From: Akebia trifoliata
Lineage: Eukaryota > Streptophyta > Magnoliopsida > Ranunculales > Lardizabalaceae
Length of the DNA stretch: 64,000 bases
Assembly (NCBI GenBank): GCA_017979445.1
Contig: CM030719.1
Location: 26,617,317 to 26,681,316, forward strand
Direction of reading: 5' to 3'
A program made the translations under genes and the position numbers. Within the stretch, counting starts at the first letter, position 1. The number at the start of each line of letters is the position of its first letter. The notes under the pieces were generated by a model that made no database searches, was not told the origin of the DNA, and saw nothing but the letters and a program-made list of their open reading frames with translations. This document shows positions 10,627 to 23,154 of the stretch, in pieces.

Positions 10627-11315
10627 CATATAAACTATAATTATGAATGTCATATATTAGAAATTATTCAATGCCCCTTTTTTATCATTAGCAAAAACTT
10701 GTTTCAATTGCATATCATAAGGGATTCTATCAGTAAATGTTCCTCTTGTTAGGATTGACATCAAGTTATCTAACCTTTTGTATGCATGGAAACTTTTAAG
10801 AAATGTTGCTTTTCCCCCCTTACTTATAGCAAAGGATACCCCCTTTAATATTTTTTGTGCAAAGCAGATGAATAATCATTTGCTTCCAGAAAAAATCAAA
10901 GAATTTCTTGGAAATCCTATAAGAACAATCTTTTTTTTTTTTTTTTTGTTCTGATAGATGGTCAGAACTTCATATGAGTTCAAATAATCCTATTGAGAGG
11001 TCTACTAGAGAACATAAATTGGTAGTGTTATGAGTGTGATACTGTGCTTGGGTTATCATTCTCGGAAATCATAATGCACGTTTCCTCTTTTCATATGAAT
11101 TCTATAATATTTCTATCATTTTGAAATTTTATTTTCCCATTAACCAAAGTATTTTTTTTTTTTTTTTTTTGGTCTTACCGAAATAATAATTGAAATTTAA
11201 AAACTTGTATTAAGAGAAATTTTTTTTTTCTTTTTCCCTTTTTAATCCCACATTCCCACCATTACATAGGGATGGGTCCTTAGTTTGCAGACCTTTAATA
11301 TTGATTTGCCACAAC
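10627..11315. other. Intergenic, no gene seen
   Basis: AT-rich spacer with long poly-T runs near 10930-10947 and 11153-11170. No open frame or repeat family was recognised. Confidence 0.5.
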
Positions 11316-11604
11316 TAGGGCTGTCAATGGGTCACGTTTTGGTCCAGCCCTACCCAAGGTTTGAGTAGACTGTTACTAGGCTTGTTTAGTTATCGGGCTG
11401 GGCGAGGCCCATTACATGTTTAGGCCGGGTGGGGTTTAAGCTGAGGAGCTAAGCCTATCGAGTGGCCTGACCCGATAACTTGCATTACGTAATACGTATA
11501 AGAAAACAAATGGGTAAGGCGGGACTTGAACCATAGGTGATTTCTGATTTGTATGAGGCCAAATTATCACTGGGCTGTTTAGGACCCGGCCCATTGACAA
11601 TCCT
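11316..11604. mobile_element. hAT-type non-autonomous element (TAGGGCTGTCAATGGG ends)
   Basis: The left end tagggctgtcaatggg (from 11316) is matched in inverse by the right end cccattgacaatccta (to 11604), a terminal inverted repeat of about 16 bp. Ends of the form (C/T)AGGG.TGTCAA are typical of plant hAT-derived MITEs. The interior is rich in gggc/gccc words, and the open frames in it are fortuitous. The 8-bp flanks gccacaac and tccatgta do not match, so the target duplication is eroded. Confidence 0.6.
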
Positions 11605-11775
11605 ATCCATGTATAACATGTTTTATATTTAAAGTTACCCACCATTTTAGGATCTTATGTGAAGTATAGTAGTTTTCATTAATGTGATTGGGATTGTAAG
11701 TATTTTCCTTTCACTTTTATCCATATAATATGAACAATTTACTGTTTTTTTTTATTAATCGGAAATATATATATA

Positions 11776-12151
11776 GGGCAGATGATGGGACTTATGTAAA
11801 AACAATGGTTCTTCAAAATATGGGTTAGAATTTTTGGATTGAGCTGATTTTTTTGTGAGGATGGTCTCTATAATGAGAAGACCACCCTCACAAAAAATCA
11901 GTTCAATCTGAAACTTCTAAGTCTATCAAAAGTGGTTTAAAAACTATTAGTAAAAAATCGACGATTCACATTCTACATCACTTTTGATGGGGTTAGAAGT
12001 TTCAGATTGGACTGATTTTTTTTTTTTCAATGATCTTCTCATCATAGAAATCATCCTCACAAAAATTCAGCTCAATCCAAAACTTCTAACCCATATTTTG
12101 AAAAATTGTTATTATTACATTGTTTTTACATATGTCCCATGATCCATCCCC
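11776..12151. mobile_element. (TA)n-anchored foldback element, subfamily 2
   Basis: Palindromic element of 376 bp between two short (TA)n tracts (atatatata on both sides). Its outer arms carry the complementary words gggacttatgtaaaaacaat and the inverse near tttttacatatgtccc. Inside are inverted blocks around gagctgattttttgtgagga and tcctcac...aaaatcagctcaat. The same core words recur at 19104, 25133, 25457-27199, 27228, 27653, 38446 and 47255, which defines a dispersed family in this window. No protein is encoded. Confidence 0.75.
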
Positions 12152-12171
12152 ATATATATATATTGTTGGGG

Positions 12172-12480
12172 CACCTGTTAAAGTGCAATAAACACTTTGG
12201 AGGAATCTGAGGATATTGTGGTAAAAAAATAATTTGTTAAAAGGCATTTTCAATACAAAATCCAATTTCCTAAGAGTATTTATTGCTCTTTAATGTATGG
12301 CCTTAGCGTTCAGAAGCTCTAAAGAAAGTCAAACATTTTCAATACATGGACTAGAAGTTTCAAAATGGTCTGATTTTTTATGAGGATGATCTCTATGGTG
12401 AGATCATCCTGACCAAAAATTAGCCCATGTATTAAAAAATGTTTGGCACTATATTTAAGTATTGTCCTCACCTATGATGA
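12172..12480. repeat. Composite repeat: TTAAAGTGCAATAAA element joined to a foldback half
   Basis: The left part begins ggggcacctgttaaagtgca, the end of a second small family also seen at 36786, 49318 and 60899. The right part (about 12350-12450) contains ctgattttttatgaggatga and its inverse, the core of the (TA)n foldback family. This looks like a nested or chimeric pair. Confidence 0.5.
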
Positions 12481-12922
12481 TCCTTCTTCAAACTTGATTT
12501 TTTGAATGTCGTCTATATTTATTATGTTACCTAACAATCTTTGAAGATTTACAATCTCATTTCCTACTTGGCCCTAACATTAGTGATTGTACTCCACGAT
12601 GTAGTAATTAACTAAGTTGGGATTTGGAAATATAAAAAAAATATGGTGTGGGTAAAGTTTGATTTAATACGGGGACGAATAATAAAAAAATCATGAATTA
12701 TAAAAATGGTGTTTTTAAACAATAACTCAAGTGCATTACGGAGATGGGGTTTCGAGAGAAAGAGGGAGTAGGTTGACAATTAATTTGGTGGATCGTTAGT
12801 TAATTTGACAAATTAAATAGGACAACCCCTTATTCATATAATTTTTCCTCATTTAAAAAGAAAAATCAGAGAATTTTGTGAGGATATTAATAGCTGTACA
12901 AGTTTCTAGTCCCTTCATTGTA

Positions 12923-12970
<48 letters not shown>

Positions 12971-13757
12971 TGCGTGTTTATTTTTTTTTTTGGAAATCAT
13001 TATAGCTGTATTTTGCCAAATTGTATTCCAAATAAAAGTTAAAGCTTCCCTTCAACCTAGGCCCTTGTCGAACATAGTGGTTGAATGGTCCCATTAAACA
13101 TATATAGTCGTGCAAATAAAACCATATTCCTTTGTGTCACTATAATATATGTTATGTTATTATGACGAATCACATCAAACCATACCAAGATGTACACATG
13201 CCAACTACCTTAATTCATGAAGTCCATAGATAATGATGCCATAGGCCTGGATTCATTTCTTACCATCGTTGAATTATTGATCTTAGTAAAATCAGGTTTA
13301 CCAATTTAAAAAAATGTACTCAAAATCCAAAGATAATTATTTCATTTAGATAATGCCACACCTATACCTAATGATTTACTTTCCCTTAACCAAATTAGAG
13401 CTTAGATATTCCAGTACACGAGCTATAATACCAATGAGAATTTTTCCAATAGTAGTTCGAACAAGTGCCTGATGCAACATAATATATATAGAGAGAGAGT
13501 AGTAAATACCAACAAAAAGAACACAAACTTGAGATGTTCGCCATCATGAATCAAGTATATGTATGTCCATAGATACAAATAATTGAGAAATTGTACTATA
13601 TAGTTGAGTCACAAGTGACAAATTTTCTCATCTAAGCTTTGATTTGCCAAGCCCTTAACACCCCTTCACTCAACACATATGACTCTAATTGATTATCCAA
13701 TTGAAGTGTCGATTTTCACAAGATACCCCTTTTACTTCGTGGGAGAAACTCAAAGCT
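12481..13757. other. Intergenic, microsatellite only
   Basis: No gene is seen. Contains an uninterrupted (TG)n run at 12925-12967 and otherwise unassigned AT-rich sequence. The last part (13640-13757) reads into the sequence that was split by the solo LTR. Confidence 0.5.
12925..12967. repeat. (TG)n microsatellite
   Basis: About 21 uninterrupted TG dinucleotides followed by a T-rich tract. Confidence 0.95.
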
Positions 13758-14697
13758 GAAGATGTTAAAATAAATGTTAATAAATGATGATTAATATTTA
13801 TTTAAAATTGATTCAAATAAAATTAATTTGGTTTATTTTAAAAATGATATTTTGAAAGTTACTTTATGGTTGGTTTACTTTTTGTTAAAAGAAAAGTAAG
13901 TAATTTTTAAAAAGAGTATTTCTATTGGTTGATAACTTTTCACATGGATTGGAATTTGTAAAAGTTCTTTTGACTCCTTTTTTCAAATTTTTATAAATCC
14001 CACATTGCTTTTTAAAATGTTTTGGAGGGATTTTTATACCTATAAATAAGAACCTATTCTCAACTCTTTCTTCATTCCAAAGACTCTCTCCTTGAGAGCT
14101 CCTAATGGCTTCAAGCTATATGGAAATTTAATAATTCTTTTTTATTTTATATATATATATATATATATATAAAATAAGAAAGAAAGAAAGAGAGAGAGAA
14201 AAAAATTAAATATTTAATAGGGCCGTCCAATTTTGGATAGGCACCAAGGCCAAACCGAAAGGTGTCGAAGGAGCTTAAGGGTGCTTAACGGATTCCTTGA
14301 TCCGAATAGGTGCCTAGTGGTTCCAATGGGTTTCATACCTATTGAGATTCAAAAACCATTTACGAATGGGTGTGATTTTTAAAATTGATATATATTTATG
14401 GAGATTAATTCTGTTAAAAAAAAAAACTAATTAAAAAAATTTTCTACAAAAAGAGGCATTCGTGTATCCGAGATTCAGTGTGACAGATTTTCTCAAAATA
14501 GTGCAAATTTTGAGGAAATATACAGTTGTGTTAGAACTGGGCTCTGTTGTATCCTGAAGACAAGTTCGCCAGCAACCCATCTGCATCTTCGTGTTTAATC
14601 GGAGTGGGGGCGTCTGTTGTCTATAAGACAACGTAGAATACTACGTGCCTCAGAGCAATATTTTTTAAAGTTCTATATTAGTTTTTCTAACAGAAGA
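13758..14697 (+). mobile_element. Solo LTR with perfect 5-bp target duplication
   Basis: A 930-bp sequence at 13763-14692 begins TGTTAAA and ends TCTAACA, and is flanked by GAAGA at 13758-13762 and again at 14693-14697. TG...CA ends plus a 5-bp duplication are the hallmark of an LTR-retrotransposon insertion. No internal polyprotein follows, so this is a solo LTR left by LTR-LTR recombination. A promoter-like ctataaataag near 14041 with a pyrimidine-rich stretch after it suggests the LTR reads on the + strand. It contains a (TA)n stretch (14149-14172) and poly-A runs. The superfamily is probably copia, judged from the TGTTA/TAACA ends only. Confidence 0.85.
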
Positions 14698-14816
14698 GTC
14701 TCCAAGCTCATCTCACCTTCCGAATTCATTTGCATCAACCAGGTTTAGTTGCGTTATGGATTTCCTCTTCTAGTTACCTAGAGTTCATAACAATCTTCCG
14801 AAATTACCTCTTGTGA

Positions 14817-15059
14817 CTACTCCAATGCCACAAGTATTTTGGGATACATATTACTATTAATAGCTCTTTCATTACACCTCAAAAATAAAGGCGTGTTGGA
14901 CCAATTATTTAAGAGCACATCAACACCATAAGTTTGCATGGTTATCCTTGTTCCACCCCAACCACCATAAGGAAGCTTAATCTCAATTAATGAAGCAACG
15001 CACTTTCCAAAACAAATTTGGAATGTCGTAATTCGATCCACTATCCAATAGTCAATCAC
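14817..15059 (-). pseudogene. Unrecognised 80-codon open frame, possible decayed gene exon
   Basis: This minus-strand frame has a protein-like composition (WIVDRITTFQICFGKCVASL, then PYGGWGGTRI and NNWSNTPLFLRCNE), unlike the low-complexity frames around it, but I do not recognise the family. Text downstream on the same strand (14698-14816) is broken by stops and is then interrupted by the solo LTR at 13763-14692. If this was a gene it is dead: no start context, splice structure or full domain can be traced. It may also belong to a transposon. Confidence 0.3.
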
Positions 15060-15958
15060 ATTTGCGAGCGACTAACATCTGACAAACAATTATTGATGTT
15101 GATGGCTATCAAATTCTGACAACTAACCATTCAACAACTATATCTAAACATAAATTAAGGTCCAAACTTTTTCTTTCTTTCTTTCTTTTTTGTCAAATTC
15201 AAGCCACAACAAACAAATGTTGGCTTGGTTGGAGGTGCTGTTGGAAAAATCTACAGATTTTTGTGATCAAGTGGGTCATTTTGAACTATGTTTCAAATGA
15301 GACTCACACTTTGCTCGAGTCGGGACCATTTGATAACTTATTCTTGAGGACATTGTGGTCAACACAAGCCTCGATCAATCATCAATTTCTTCAATTCTCG
15401 GGTATCTACCAATAATTAACAGGTGCCAACTAGTTTAGTTGGTAAAATTTATGAATGACTATACCATATACCTAAGATCATTACTTGTTAGCACTAAGTT
15501 ACTGGTCTCATTAAAATAATAGTAATAATAATAATTAAAAATAAAAAGCGAACAAAAAAATATTGGCTTAATTGGCTGCTTAGATTGAGTAGTTCACCAT
15601 GATCAATCTGGTTGGAGGTAGGTGAGGGTTGCTGTCTTAATTAGCTTGTACCCAACTGTGGGTCATATCTCATATGTATGATGTTCAAACATCAACTTCT
15701 ATAATACATGCACTATGACCCTAGGACAAAAAAACAGCTCCATCAACTATAATTACAAGTTAATTAATAAGACTTTAAAAGGTAGAAAACTGTAAGGAGA
15801 GCCAAATAAATACATGCATTAATTTAGCATTAATGAATGAGTGATTAATTGAAATCTCTTGCTTTAATACTTGTCGATATTAAACGCGTGTTGCAAGTGC
15901 AATATATATATCAGCACAAAATCATACACAATGGCTACTATGATATGTCTTAGGAAAA
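15060..15958. other. Intergenic, no gene seen
   Basis: AT-rich sequence. The phrase gtagttcaccatgatcaatc at 15590-15609 recurs at 20605-20624 with similar neighbouring text, so part of this stretch and part of 20590-20680 are copies of one repeat. Confidence 0.5.
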
Positions 15959-16127
15959 TGCTGAAATGACAAAAAGTATTTACTGCGATTCTCACAAGTC
16001 TAACGTAGTATGTGCACGTAACCATAGATGCATTTCCTCGCGATACGAGTAAAAATCATCTACTATTATGTATGCATGTCCACATCAGACTTGTGAGAAT
16101 CACAGTAAATCCTGTGTCACCCCAGGA
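15959..16127. mobile_element. 169-bp MITE, copy 1
   Basis: Small palindromic element starting tgctgaaatgac and ending gtcaccccagga, with long imperfect arms (gattctcacaagtct against agacttgtgagaatc). A second copy of identical length lies at 40785-40953 inside the KCS intron. No target duplication could be confirmed. TIRs of the TGCTGG.GTGAC type do not fit a class I can name with confidence. Confidence 0.75.
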
Positions 16128-17200
16128 CAACTCTTAATTCTTTTAATTTATGTAACTTTAATATAAGTTTTAGAAGGTTAATTATTTATTTTTCTAATGG
16201 AGTTTGGTGGACAGAGAAAACTTATTAGAGGCAGGTGAAGTGTCACACCTTCATAGTTGCCCACCTTAATTAGGCCGTTGCATGTACAATGCCATTTACT
16301 AACCTACCACTAGATATGTACCATAGTTTTAAAACTCGCCAAGTTGATTTGAAACTTGGCTGAGTCAATTTAATTTGGTTGGATTTTGATCGGGGTGATT
16401 TGGCCGCAAGAATCAATGGAATTGACTTGTTGATTCAATTTGTAAAGTCATTATTAAGTGTAGAAACCTAAATCCAAAGCTTTTTATTTTTATTTTTATA
16501 GCAATTAGATCTAGCCCACTGGACTTTATTTAGGAATCTGTCTAATGGGTTTGAGTGAGGATGATTTAAGGATTACACTAAAGGCTGATAGGAGATTAAA
16601 GTGGAAGTGAAGGGGAAAATAAGAAAGGTCTTTGGTGGATATTAAATTATAATAAATAAATAATTAATTAACTGTAAAGCATGCAAAATGGGAGCTTTCC
16701 CAAATCATTCCCGCAATATCACGACTTAAATAAAGGAAGATTAATTACTCGGATGGTTAAAAATAAAAAAAGATTTCACAAAATTAAATTGTTATAATTC
16801 TTCTTTATTAAATATGTTGTAAGGTGTCTTTTCTCTGGCTTATCTTGTGAGTTTTTAGGTCAATAAGGATGTGCCATGTGATCTAGAATATTTCATGCAA
16901 AGTAAAAATCGAGAGTTATTGAATTAAATATAGAAGTTTGTTTGAGAAATAAAGCATTATTTGTTGCATGAGTATATTCTTTACCAAAGAGAAAAAATAA
17001 ACATTAAGAGAAGGGTCACTTACTCTAATTTTTTGTTAAAATTCCACCTTTTATTTTATTGTCTTATGAATTCATTGAGATTAAAAAAAATTAATACCAA
17101 AATTATCTTCCTTCGATGATTGAAGAAGAAGATTTAGAGAATTAAAGTTGAAGGAAGAAATTCAAGAAGGTTTGTTAGAATAACTTTTCTTGAGGTAGGG
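16128..17200. other. Intergenic, no gene seen
   Basis: AT-rich spacer without a supported frame. It ends at the target duplication of the LINE fragment. Confidence 0.5.
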
Positions 17201-17686
17201 TTCTTATAGTATTTTTTTTTTTCGATGGATAAGCTAGAGTTAAAGGGACCCTTCCCTATAAGAAACAAAAACCACTTTTAACGAGTGTAAATATAAGATG
17301 AATCTTCTTCTACAATTCTTCAAAGATCTTGAGGAACATTGGAATTATCCTGAATTATAAAAAATTCATCTGAATCAGCCCCCAATTTTGCTAAAAATCT
17401 GTTGTCCCTATTAACTTCTCTCCATTGAAATTCAAAGTCACATTCATCAAACGCTCGACCTTGGTTTGCGATCTCCAAATAGGGTCTCTTCATACTTCCA
17501 TGACGGAGTATAATCTCCCTTTATGCATTTGATAGAATACATCAAATCAAATGAGATTATAATCCATTTGAACTCTCTCACTCGCGCTAACCGCATCACT
17601 TCCAAGATTGCTTGTAATTCAATCTAAATAATATCGTTTCCTTCGCTATTACTCTAGCCCACGAACTGAATTCTTATAGTATTTTT
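17201..17686 (-). mobile_element. 5'-truncated LINE with RNase H remnant and 16-bp target duplication
   Basis: The 16 bp ttcttatagtattttt occur at 17201-17216 and at 17671-17686 without mismatch. Between them, directly after the left copy, is a poly-T run (the poly-A tail of a minus-strand insertion), then a short 3' region and a decayed RNase H-like C-terminus. In one frame it reads FEFQWREVNRDNRFLAKLGA and ends at a stop near 17320. In another frame upstream it reads EFKWIIISFD. That wording matches the plant LINE/RVT_3 RNase H domain. The 5' truncation, tail and long target duplication are the signature of target-primed reverse transcription. Only about 450 bp of the element is present. 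Confidence 0.8.
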
Positions 17687-19103
17687 ACTTTACTTAAATA
17701 TACACTTTGCATATTTGAATGTTATTGGAGGTTGAAATATGTTGATTTATTGGCATGTTGTTAAAATGTTAATCTGAATTCCTACAATGCAATATTTTTA
17801 GCAAATTTATGTTATATTAGAAATGAATGTGGAAAGACGGATGGGCCTTGGGAATAATCCCTAAACGAGCAAGTTAAGACCATGGGTCATTGGGTGAAAG
17901 GCGCAGAAGCCCTCGAGGAAGATCCCTTGCTTGGGATGGATGTTGGATAATGATAAAAATTGATTGAAATTGGATGCGTGTGATCTTTTAATGAGACTTG
18001 CATGTTATTTGCTTTTCGAGTTGACATGTAAATGATGATATTTATAATGAAAATGTGAATATTTATGCATATTAAATTTACTATGATATTTAATTTATGT
18101 GTAATGTATATCTTCGTAAGGTTAAATAATGTTTGGATAATCAATTGGGCATGTTGATTGATGATTGATGGACCAGAAGAGAAACTTAAAGAATTTAATT
18201 ATTTTGTATTATCTTAGTTATTGAATAATACGAAAACAACCTTAGTTATTGGATAATCAAATATGAATGACTAATGGGCCCATAAGAGAGACTTGAAGGA
18301 TTTTATTATTTTTTATTATCTTAGTTATTGAATAATACAAATACAAATTTAATTATTGAATAATCAAATATGATTGTATGGACACTAAAAGACAATTTGA
18401 TGGTCTTAAATTTATTTGATGCATGTGATTTGATAAGTTTACATTAAATAAAGTGTTAAAATAAATTTTAGTTAGTATATTATTAATATTGCCGTTATAC
18501 TTTTGTGAGCAACCGTGGTAAATCTAGGGAACTCTTGATTCCTTTTTAATTAAGCATTAATCCTTACTATTTAATACTTCAATTAATCCATGAGATTCAT
18601 TGAAAAATAAATGGAGTCAGAACTTTGATATTTGTTATCCTAATGAATATTTAATACGAGAATTTTTAAAAGATTTTGTGTGGCAAGTCCAGATCAGCAT
18701 GAACCTTATTTTCATGAATATTTTCAAAACCATGAATACATTATTACTTTTTATTAATGTTTTTCAGTTACTTTTAAGTATTTTTCTTTTAGGATATTTT
18801 TTTAACTTATTTATTGACATTTAAAGGTAGAAAGATTATTTCATTATAAATAAATAACGAGTTGGTGATTTGGATTATTTGCCAAATCAACTATGTGAGT
18901 CGACTCGTGAAACATTTATAATTGTATTTTATCTCACCCATGGATTATGGGTCATGGGTCGGACTATGGACCATAGGCCGGATTGCGGATCTAAAATTCG
19001 CAACATGACATTAAGTCAACTCAACCAAATCACACAGAAAATACACTGAATTGATAAATTGAAATACTATTGAATTAAGCACCAAATACTTTCACGAAGA
19101 ATT
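17687..19103. other. Intergenic with an imperfect tandem duplication
   Basis: No gene is seen. At about 18174-18377 a block of roughly 105 bp is repeated in tandem (both contain ttatcttagttattgaataa). The remainder is unassigned AT-rich sequence; the open frames here are low-complexity. Confidence 0.5.
18174..18377. repeat. Imperfect tandem repeat, two copies of about 105 bp
   Basis: Both copies read from aagagaaactt/aagagagactt through ttatcttagttattgaataa to ggataatcaaatatga/gaataatcaaatatga, with scattered differences. Confidence 0.7.
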
Positions 19104-19340
19104 AGAAAAAAAAAAGGGTATGTTCGACACCCTACTATTTACCTTACGTTTTGTGCTATGTGTTTTGTGCTACATGGGTAAGAAGTTTTGGAATGAACTG
19201 ATTTTTGGTGAGGATGATCTCTATGGTGAAGAGATCATCCTCACCAAAAATCAGCCCATTCCGAAATTTTTAATCCCATCAAAAATGATTTACAAAAAAT
19301 GGATGTTCCCCGATTCTTCAACTTGTAAAATATCTTGATT
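19104..19340. mobile_element. (TA)n foldback family, partial copy
   Basis: Carries the left outer arm of the 381-bp unit in diverged form (gttcgacaccctac), then the inverted core gctgatttttggtgaggatga against tcatcctcaccaaaaatcag, then decays at the point where the second half should start. The open frame across it (19120-19338) is an accident of the palindrome. Confidence 0.65.
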
Positions 19341-19594
19341 AAGATGTCCATCGAGTTGAGTCAACTTGCAAGAGTCATGACGTGGCTTTGGTGAGTCAAA
19401 TAAATATATATTAAATGACTAAATCTATAAAATAATTTAAGGAATTTAATATATTTTAAATCTGATCAAGTCTTGCAAAAGATAGTACTCTAGCTAATTA
19501 AAAATGACTACAAAATTCTATTTATTTTTAAAATATATATCAAAAAGTCCATTTAAAAAGAATATTGATTGCTTAGTACCCACTTTATCAAATA

Positions 19595-19645
<51 letters not shown>

Positions 19646-22100
19646 AGGGGTGGGGAACTTTTGAAATTAAAATATCTCAATTCAAGTTTTAGAAGTTTAA
19701 AGATTATTTTTCAAAAAATTAATGAAATTCCCTTCAAAGAAATTTTGAAGAAAAATACCTTAGTTACAAACTTTAGAAACTTAAGACTATGTTTTTTGAA
19801 ATTAATGAAATGCCCTTGACCATGGTCATTTCTCATAGATTAGTAAAAACAATATCCAAATGACTTAGAAAAACCCTTTCTTTCTCTTCTCAAACCGTGG
19901 AGACAACAATGTTGAGGATGATCATCATTATCATCGAATTGATGAGCTATCTATTTGACTATTATAGATTGGATGATTTGCAAATCATAAGATAGATTGG
20001 TATTGATCATTGCTACGAAACTATCATTAAGGAAAAATAATTATTTGGTTGTTATATCTTATTTACAAGAATATCCTTATAAAATTTATATAGCAAATAA
20101 TGGGGAAAAAAATATCTAAATAGAAGCAAACTCTAATTGATATAATTAAAATCTCCATCCAATATTATCTTTTATCTTAATTACTTCCTCAAATTGGACC
20201 ATGTTTCAATTTGATACAATTAATTTATATATATTAAAGAATATTAACAGATGCCTATAGAAAATTTGTGGTATGAGATGATGAACCCCAACACATTGGC
20301 TTTTTAGGCAAAAAGACTTGAAATTTGACTTACTAACCACCATGAATAGAATAGATGCAACTCTTCGAGTTGATTGATTAGTCACAGAAAATTAATGCGA
20401 CTCTTCATGCGGAGTTTTAATCATCATGGTTCTCTTTAAAAAGGTGGGACTCTCCAAAGCAGTCGTTATATCTTGATAATCATTGACTTGGCCGATTAGA
20501 ATCTGTAATTATTGAACCGAAGGCTGCATGTACTCAGTATTAATGGGTGCATTGAAGTCAACAGACAATGGTTTTGCCAGGCTTGGCCCAAACTTATCCT
20601 GAGTAGTTCACCATGATCAATCTGGTTGGAGGTAGGTGAAGTGTAGTTTAGTCTTAACTAGCTTGATGTACACCACTGTTGGTTATGTCCACACGAATCC
20701 TTCTCATAAACCCTAGAACAAGAAAGACCCAATTAATTATATATAAGCCTTTAAAAGGCCAAAACAAAGACACAAATCTATCCATGGATTTATTTAGGAT
20801 GTCTCATGCATTAGTGTCAATGGATCATATGAAACCCAAAATACAATTCAAGAACTTCAAGTTTTGACCGATGTTTTGGATTTTGATAAGGATCTGATTG
20901 GATAAGATTTTGATTTAATATTGTATCGGGTTGGATCCTTATAAACCATGTCCTAATCCGATAATATGTTAGAAAGTATGTAAATTATATATTTTTCTTG
21001 AGATTATGAAGTTAATTTAGATTTCATAAATAAAATGGGATTTGGCCTGATTTAGACCCAATTCGATTGTTAATGGATTGGATCTAAATCTTAATATTGA
21101 GAGCCAATAAAAACTAGATCAAAAAAAGATCCTATCCAATACTTATCTAATCAGTCCCTTATCCGATCCAATCCTTACAGGATTGGTACCAAGTTGGCCT
21201 CAATCCGATCCTAATTAACCTAATCCATTAACAATGCTATCATGCATGATCCATTGAATTGTCTTGTTTTAGAAGTTATTAATTGTGGTGAGTAGACAAT
21301 TACTCATCACAATTTAAAATCAATACTTAATTAATTGTGTTGTACATCCCCTTGTTAGGTTGTTATCTAGATTGCACTTGAACCATTAATCATCATCACC
21401 ATCATCAAAGTCTTATCCCAAGGATTCGGGATTGTATCTAGTCATGAATATTCATGGTATAGGTGATGCTGGATTTCTTACATTGATTACTAACTTGATG
21501 TAGCCAACTCATTTATTTGGGTTTAAGAATGATAAAATAATTATGTAAAAGTGACGTAACAAAGGTGGAGTTAGTTGTATTGAAACCAGCACTAAATATT
21601 ATTACATTAAGTTCAATAAACTGGTTTAAATTAAATGAAATATAATGAACATAACGGGAGTAATAATAGTTATATGCAGTACTAAACACGCATATCATGC
21701 CATCATAACGACATTCTTTGAAATGTTGAAGATATTTTCAATTTCAAATAATACCATTACTTTAGTTTTAGTAAAAATTTAAGAGGCTTTACTTTAAGTT
21801 GAATCTAAATATAATTTTTTTTTATTAGGAAGCCTGATTGTAATCTCAAGTATCATCATCTAAAGATTTTACCAACTAAGCTAGTTGGCAACTTCGTTTT
21901 TTTTTTTTTAATCAGTTAACCTGGTTTTAATGACTTTAGTGACTCGATACTGGTGGAAATTGTACTTAGGTCTCAGGTATCATCATCCAAAGACTTTACG
22001 AAATAAGCTAATTAGCACCTACGTACACATTCCTTTACCTGATCTAATTAGCACCTGCACATTCATATTCAAGTTTGAGTTTTTTTATTTATTTATTTAT
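19341..22100. other. Intergenic, no gene seen
   Basis: Holds the (TG)n tract at 19597-19644. At about 20870-21240 there is a gggttggatc/ggatcc-rich segment resembling the degenerate hAT-type repeats elsewhere in the window. The rest is unassigned. Confidence 0.45.
19597..19644. repeat. (TG)n microsatellite
   Basis: About 24 TG units. The Cys-Val open frames that cover it are products of the repeat. Confidence 0.95.
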
Positions 22101-22119
22101 TTATTATTATTATTATAGA

Positions 22120-22400
22120 GATTTGGAAATGGATCCAACTCAGATCATATTTGAATTCATCTCGGGTCAAGTCGGATAAAATAATTTTGAAACGTTTGAT
22201 TTTGTTTTTTTTTTTTCTGCAAACTTATAATACTATTCTATTTTATTATTATATCATTTCATTTTGCAAGAATACCTGTTGTAGAAAATTAGTATAAAAG
22301 AATAAGTTGAAAAAAACTTAAAAATATAGTTTTTAAAGCAATATATATTCGAATCTAGATAGATCTAGGGATGGATCTCTATTCGATCAGGATTGCATAG
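22120..22400. repeat. Dispersed repeat shared with 53790-54070
   Basis: Both copies run from a ggatcc/cagatc-rich start through a T-rich middle (ctattttattattat / ctattttactattat) and taaaaatata to a ggatc...gattc-rich end. Probably a decayed non-autonomous DNA element. No clear terminal repeat or target duplication was found. Confidence 0.5.
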
Positions 22401-22589
22401 GGCAAAGCACATTAAATCATACTTGGCTTTTAATTATTTTTTTTAAATTTAATTTTCAATACTCCAACATTTGACCCATTTTATCTCATACTTTAAGTTA
22501 GTAAGTTTGATTACAAAATTTAAAGTTGAAATTAATTTGAAGCATAACTTTTAAAAATAATAGTTGAATATTATCAACGGAAAATTACT

Positions 22590-23060
22590 TGGAGTACCTT
22601 CGTGGAGGGTTTTCAATCTAAATAGTCCTTTAATTTGGAGTGGTTGCCTGATAGTCACGTAAACTTTTTTTTCCCTTAATGGTCCCACATTATTTTCAAA
22701 GTCACCACTTTTTATTTGTTATCGAGTTCAACATTTTTATTGTTTAACTCATCACATTTTATTGTTGACTTTGATATTTTTTATTGTTGAACTCAACGTC
22801 TTCAACATGCTTGAAACCTTGAAAAATGATTTCTTCGTCCTTCTTAAATCCTTTAAGTTGAAATGAAATCTTCAAAACTCCATTAGAATGTCGAAAATCC
22901 AATTTTTTCAATGAAAAATATGAGTTTGCACAATTTGTGCACATTCCACGTTTTACTTGTATGAAATGTGAGAAGTGACATTTAGGAATTAATTAGAAAG
23001 AAAGTTTTACTAAATGGATTATTAAAAAAAGCCCTACAACTTTGAGACTAATGAGTAAGA
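22590..23060. mobile_element. Diverged copy of the large foldback at 62960-64000
   Basis: The left part reads gtcctttaatttggag and aatggtcccacatta. The right part carries the inverse text (ttttactaaatggattatta, then aaaaaaagcc). The centre has attgttgaactcaac. The same order of words occurs in the large palindrome at the right end of the window. The open frame at 22944-22759 falls inside and is not a gene. Confidence 0.5.
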
Positions 23061-23154
23061 TGTCCCTCCATGTAATTTTTTCTATTATCAATTATTAGGC
23101 TTTTATTTATGACTAATGATATAAAGATGCGTTGAAAGGTATACATTCTATACA

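Noticed and set aside
19504..19819. Cys-Val-rich open frames
   Set aside because: They are translations of the (TG)n microsatellite at 19597-19644.
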